Shown: piece after piece, positions 6,091 to 8,930 of the stretch | Numbering within the stretch: the first letter of the stretch is position 1 | Layout of the letters: every line of letters starts with the position of its first letter | DNA from: Prevotella sp. UBA6447 | GTDB lineage: Bacteria > Bacteroidota > Bacteroidia > Bacteroidales > Bacteroidaceae | Direction of reading: 5' to 3' | Length of the DNA: 8,930 nucleotides | NCBI GenBank assembly: GCA_002437115.1 | Contig: DJOD01000007.1 | Coordinates: forward strand, 1 to 8,930 | Position numbers and translations under genes: made by a program | Notes under the pieces: model-generated | Database searches by the model: none | What the model was told of the DNA's origin: nothing | The model's input: the letters and a program-made list of their open reading frames with translations, nothing else

Positions 6091-8166
6091 TTACCATTCG
6101 ATACCTTGCCTGGCCATTTTCTCGCTGTCCCAGGGCGCAGGGGCTCCCCCCAGGTACTTGTGGAACCATTCGAGGTGCGCGTTGTAGTAGAGGGGCATGG
6201 AACGCAGGCCTGAGGGCCAGTGGCCATCGTTCTTGAAGACGATGAGGCGTGAGGGAATTCCGAGCGTTTGCAAGGTTGTGAAGTATTGTAACGACTGGTT
6301 GTACGACACGCGGTAGTCTTTCTCTCCTGTAATGATGAGCGTGGGTGTGGCGAAGTGTTCCACATATTCTGATGGGCTCCATGTCTTGTAGAGCTTGGAG
6401 TTCCATGGCTGTCCCTCCAGGTCGAAGTTGGGGAACCACAGTTCCTCCGTTGTGCCCCACATGGAACGCAGGTCGAAGAGTCCCATCATGGAGGCCAGGC
6501 AGCGGAAGCGTTTGGTGTGGCCCTGCAGCCAGTTCATGAAGTAGCCGCCATACGACCATCCCATGGCTCCCATGCGTGTGGAGTCGACGTATTGGAGCTT
6601 TGCCAGCTGGTCGGTCACCTTCATCACGTCTTCATAAGGCCGTCCGCCCCATGACCCGCTGATGGCGCGGCAGAACTTCTGCCCGTACCCCGTCGATCCG
6701 TGCGGGTTGGGGTAGGCCACCACGTAGCCAGCCCCTGGGAACACCTGCCAGTCGGGTCTGAAGGAGTCCATCCACTGCATCTGTGGCCCTCCATGCACGT
6801 TGATGACGAGGGGGTACCTCTTGTTGGGGTCGAAGCCGTGTGGCTTCACGATGAAGTATTCCACGCTGTCGCCATCCGCTCCGATGACCCAGTGGGCCTC
6901 GGAGGGTCGTATGTCGACCTCGGTTTCCAGCTGGTCGTTGAGGTGTGTTACCTGCGTCTCGACAAAGTGCTTGCCGGCTTTTCCTGGCGTGGACGTGTGG
7001 TAGAGTGCCACGGGCTTGCCCGTTGTGGAGTAGGTGTAGTAGAAGCCGCCCTTTCCGTCAGGCTCAAAGCTGCCTATGGCGCGTCTTGCGATGAGCTTCT
7101 TGAGGCGGTTGTCTTTGATGCTCACTTGATAGAGCGGCTGGTAGCCGAGCTCTTCGCCGAGGAAGTAGATGCTTTTCGAGTCGGCTGCCCACTTATAGTC
7201 GTCCACCCAGTTGTCGTAGCTCTCGGTTAGCACGCGCTTCTCACCGGTCTGCCGGTTGATGAGGCCAAGCACGAAACGATCGCTCTCGTAGCTGGGCGTG
7301 CGTTGGAACCTGTAGGCAATCCATTTCCCGTCGGGACTGTACTGTGGGCTTCCGTCCCATGCCTTGTTGTCTGCAGTGAGGTTGCGAGCCTCGCCTCCTT
7401 TGACGCTCACAGTCCATAGGTCGCAGTTGGTGGATGCCTCGGGATGCGCGTCGTGGTTGCTTAAGTAGCACACTTCCTTCGAGTCGGGCGAGAAGACGTA
7501 GCCCGATGGGCCGCTGGGCGAGAACACGGGGCTGTGGAACCGTCCTGGCGTAATGTCGGTATAGGTGTTGTTCGTGGTGTCGTAAATGATGATGTGCCAA
7601 TAGCGCCCATCGCTGTAGTCTGTCCAATGGCGAAAGAGCAGGTTGTCGGCCACGTGTGCTTGTATGGGGTTCTTGGCCTGCTTGTCCATGATGTCCTTGT
7701 TGGCTTTGCCGTCAGCGCCTCCTATCTCGGGGTATACCTCAGCCGCGAAGGCTACGAGGCGCCCGTCTGGCGACACCACTGGGTTCTGCACGCCGAGCGC
7801 GTAGCTGGTCACTTGCTGCACTCTTCCGTCAGCGTATTTGAACAGTTGCGTGGCTCCATCAACGGCGGAGCAAAAGTAGAGGCTTTTGCCGTCCTGCGAC
7901 CATTGGGGGGCGTAGCTCTTGTTGTTGGTGGTGACGGCCATTGTTTTTCCTTTGCTTCCAGGCTTCATCGCGTAGATGTTGCTGAACGATTTTTGTGCCT
8001 TGAGGTCTGAGCGGCTGGTAGAGTAGGCGAGGGTGCCGTCCTTTGCCACGGTGGGCGACGACACGTATTGCACACGGTACACGTCTTCTATGGTGAAAGC
8101 TCGCTTTTGCGCGGTTGCTGTTAGGGTTGCCGCCAGTGCGAGTGCGGCTATGAGGGTCTTTTTCAT
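6091..8166 (-). CDS. Secreted S9 family (prolyl oligopeptidase) peptidase, DPP5-like
   Basis: This is a serine peptidase of family S9 resembling the dipeptidyl-peptidase 5 of Porphyromonas, which frees dipeptides from oligopeptides in the periplasm. The 691-residue precursor is close in length to that enzyme. It starts with a signal peptide (MKKTLIAALALAA) and a probable cleavage at ATA|Q near residue 20, with no lipobox Cys. A beta-propeller with PD40/WD40-like blades follows, with SQDGKSLYF near 85, SPDGRLVAF, SPDSKEVCYLS, SPDGKWIAYRF and AADSKSIYFL near 325. The C-terminal alpha/beta-hydrolase domain has the oxyanion segment NVHGGP near 455-460, the nucleophile elbow GWSYGG with Ser538, Asp617 in GEKDYRV and His649 in DGHWP. 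All three catalytic residues are present. Exact specificity (DPP5, DPP4 or acylaminoacyl peptidase) cannot be read from the motifs, though the TTEELWFPNFDLEG stretch favours DPP5. It is the first gene after the putative promoter at 8189-8196. Confidence 0.93.
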   Translation of the reverse strand: MKKTLIAALALAATLTATAQKRAFTIEDVYRVQYVSSPTVAKDGTLAYSTSRSDLKAQKSFSNIYAMKPGSKGKTMAVTTNNKSYAPQWSQDGKSLYFCSAVDGATQLFKYADGRVQQVTSYALGVQNPVVSPDGRLVAFAAEVYPEIGGADGKANKDIMDKQAKNPIQAHVADNLLFRHWTDYSDGRYWHIIIYDTTNNTYTDITPGRFHSPVFSPSGPSGYVFSPDSKEVCYLSNHDAHPEASTNCDLWTVSVKGGEARNLTADNKAWDGSPQYSPDGKWIAYRFQRTPSYESDRFVLGLINRQTGEKRVLTESYDNWVDDYKWAADSKSIYFLGEELGYQPLYQVSIKDNRLKKLIARRAIGSFEPDGKGGFYYTYSTTGKPVALYHTSTPGKAGKHFVETQVTHLNDQLETEVDIRPSEAHWVIGADGDSVEYFIVKPHGFDPNKRYPLVINVHGGPQMQWMDSFRPDWQVFPGAGYVVAYPNPHGSTGYGQKFCRAISGSWGGRPYEDVMKVTDQLAKLQYVDSTRMGAMGWSYGGYFMNWLQGHTKRFRCLASMMGLFDLRSMWGTTEELWFPNFDLEGQPWNSKLYKTWSPSEYVEHFATPTLIITGEKDYRVSYNQSLQYFTTLQTLGIPSRLIVFKNDGHWPSGLRSMPLYYNAHLEWFHKYLGGAPAPWDSEKMARQGIEW

Positions 8167-8188
8167 GTTGTTTGTTGTGTTATGAATA

Positions 8189-8196
8189 CAAAGTTA
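8189..8196 (-). promoter_or_regulatory. Bacteroidetes-type -7 promoter element upstream of the S9 peptidase
   Basis: The minus strand reads TAACTTTG here, an exact fit to the TAnnTTTG -7 consensus used by the primary sigma factor of Bacteroidetes. It lies 22 nt upstream of the ATG at 8164-8166, so the leader would be short, roughly 15 nt. A clear -33 TTTG at the usual distance is not visible; the nearest match is imperfect. This is the only exact minus-strand match I saw in the 764 nt upstream of the first gene, so it is the best candidate promoter for the gene series. Confidence 0.5.
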
Positions 8197-8930
8197 TGCA
8201 AAATCTGTTGAATAGCAGGTTATCCGTAGGATAAATATGTCGTCGAATGTTAAGAAACGCCAAAGTGCGACAAAAAAGTGACAACTCTGACTTTGCAAAA
8301 TGCGTCTTTTAGGTGCCTTTCTTACTCCTTTAGGTTGTCTGCTCGTTTTTTTTGTTTTTGATGAGCTGTTTTCGCCCGTTTTTGCTTTTTCTTGTTGTAG
8401 GTTTTATCTTGCGAAGGTTACCCACGACAATATTTAGAATTGCATAGGTAGCAGATAAAAGTCTGCTGCTACCTTTAGTATAGTGGTGATTGATGATGCT
8501 TCTCCTTACATTTGGCTTATACGTGAAATGCGGTTCTGTAGTGTCCAAAACTTGGTTTGCTTGCAATGAAATTTGTAAGGAATGTTCTGCAAAAAAGGCT
8601 TCTCGCAACTGAGTCGTTTAGTGGGCTAACATGTAGTTTCTTGCCTTCTTTCTCTGGCGTTAGTGGCTTGTCGAGTTGCCTCCTCTAACTTCGCTTGCCA
8701 CGATATGGCCTTCCTCGTGTATAGAAGAAGGCTTAATCGTCCGTAAAAACGTGCTTCATCTTAAAACGATTGGGGCTTAACCTTCGCGCAATAGACACTT
8801 TATTGAGTCGTTTTGCGTGTTGGGTGGGGAAACAGAAAATCTTGCTTTTTATAACAAGTTGATTTGTAGAAGTTTGTGAATTTCCTCAAAAAACGCGTAT
8901 TTTCAGTCAACAATACTCTGTTAATTCTAA
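8197..8930. other. Long intergenic region with no supported gene
   Basis: No reading frame here has both a normal start codon and protein-like composition. The longest, on the minus strand at 8330-8608, begins only with TTG. I see no tRNA, rRNA, tmRNA, RNase P or SRP RNA core motif, no CRISPR repeat and no long direct repeat. The region is richer in A/T homopolymer runs than the genes. It holds a hairpin at 8446-8474 and a weaker imperfect one at 8708-8732. An unrecognised small RNA or the end of a gene lying beyond 8930 cannot be excluded. Confidence 0.6.
8446..8474. repeat. Inverted repeat / hairpin in the intergenic region
   Basis: The arms AGGTAGCAG (8446-8454) and CTGCTACCT (8466-8474) pair perfectly over 9 bp with an 11-nt loop. 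An alternative fold pairs AGGTA with TACCT and GCAGA with TCTGC, giving 10 bp with a 3-nt TGC bulge and a 6-nt loop. No run of T follows on either strand, so it is not a standard intrinsic terminator. It could be part of an RNA structure or a binding site for a dimeric protein; the function is unknown. Confidence 0.55.

Noticed and set aside
6005..6559. 184-codon minus-strand frame overlapping the peptidase 3' end
   Set aside because: It covers the Asp and His active-site region of the peptidase in another frame and has shifted-frame composition.
6700..7230. 176-codon plus-strand frame antisense to the S9 peptidase
   Set aside because: It lies wholly opposite a clear peptidase domain; its composition fits a codon shadow and it shows no recognisable motif.
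8507..8514. Plus-strand TACATTTG matching the -7 consensus
   Set aside because: There is no TTTG at -33 spacing and no plus-strand gene downstream.
8330..8608. 92-codon minus-strand frame in the intergenic region
   Set aside because: It can only start with TTG, has no internal Met, has an in-frame stop shortly upstream, and turns into a Lys/Asn-rich tail from A-rich DNA. I recognise no domain. A database hit with conserved length would reverse this.
8708..8732. Imperfect hairpin GCCTTCCTC / GAAGAAGGC
   Set aside because: It has one mismatch, no T-run on either side and no gene end nearby, so I cannot call it a terminator.
8411..8787. 10-bp inverted match GCGAAGGTTA / TAACCTTCGC and a 9-bp direct match GAGTCGTTT in the intergenic region
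   Set aside because: Matches this short are expected by chance in a region of about 750 bp and they have no shared flanks.

Overview
The window looks like chromosomal core DNA from a member of the Bacteroidales, most likely Prevotellaceae. The pointers are a long IspG of the Bacteroidetes/chlamydia/plant three-domain type beginning MDLFNY, a PurE resembling Bacteroidales copies, a DPP5-like S9 peptidase with a Bacteroidetes-style signal peptide, weak Shine-Dalgarno sequences, and a TAnnTTTG promoter -7 element rather than a TATAAT box. The genus is an inference; no rRNA gene is present.

All supported genes lie on the minus strand, so the transcriptional order runs from high to low coordinates. 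Positions 8167-8930 hold no convincing gene, but they carry the likely promoter (8189-8196) and a hairpin (8446-8474). The gene order is then: a secreted S9 peptidase (6091-8166); an unrecognised soluble protein with an internal duplication (5341-5994); rpoN, sigma-54 (3766-5337), starting 3 nt after the previous stop; a PAP2-like membrane protein (3120-3731); purE (2507-3013); ispG (555-2459); and the N-terminal part of a YghZ-like aldo/keto reductase (3-467). The reductase reading frame leaves the family sequence abruptly at the window edge.

Gaps between genes run from 3 to 106 nt and no clear internal promoter or terminator is visible, so a polycistronic layout is plausible. The products do not form one pathway: protein turnover, sigma-54 transcription, membrane phosphate chemistry, purine synthesis and isoprenoid precursor synthesis. 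The tightest functional link suggested by layout is the 217-residue protein with RpoN.

I did not find an obviously new multi-gene system. The points most worth a second look are the two-repeat, HTH-like architecture of the rpoN-coupled protein, a His-to-Ala change in the PurE AAHLPG motif, and the interrupted aldo/keto reductase at the left edge.
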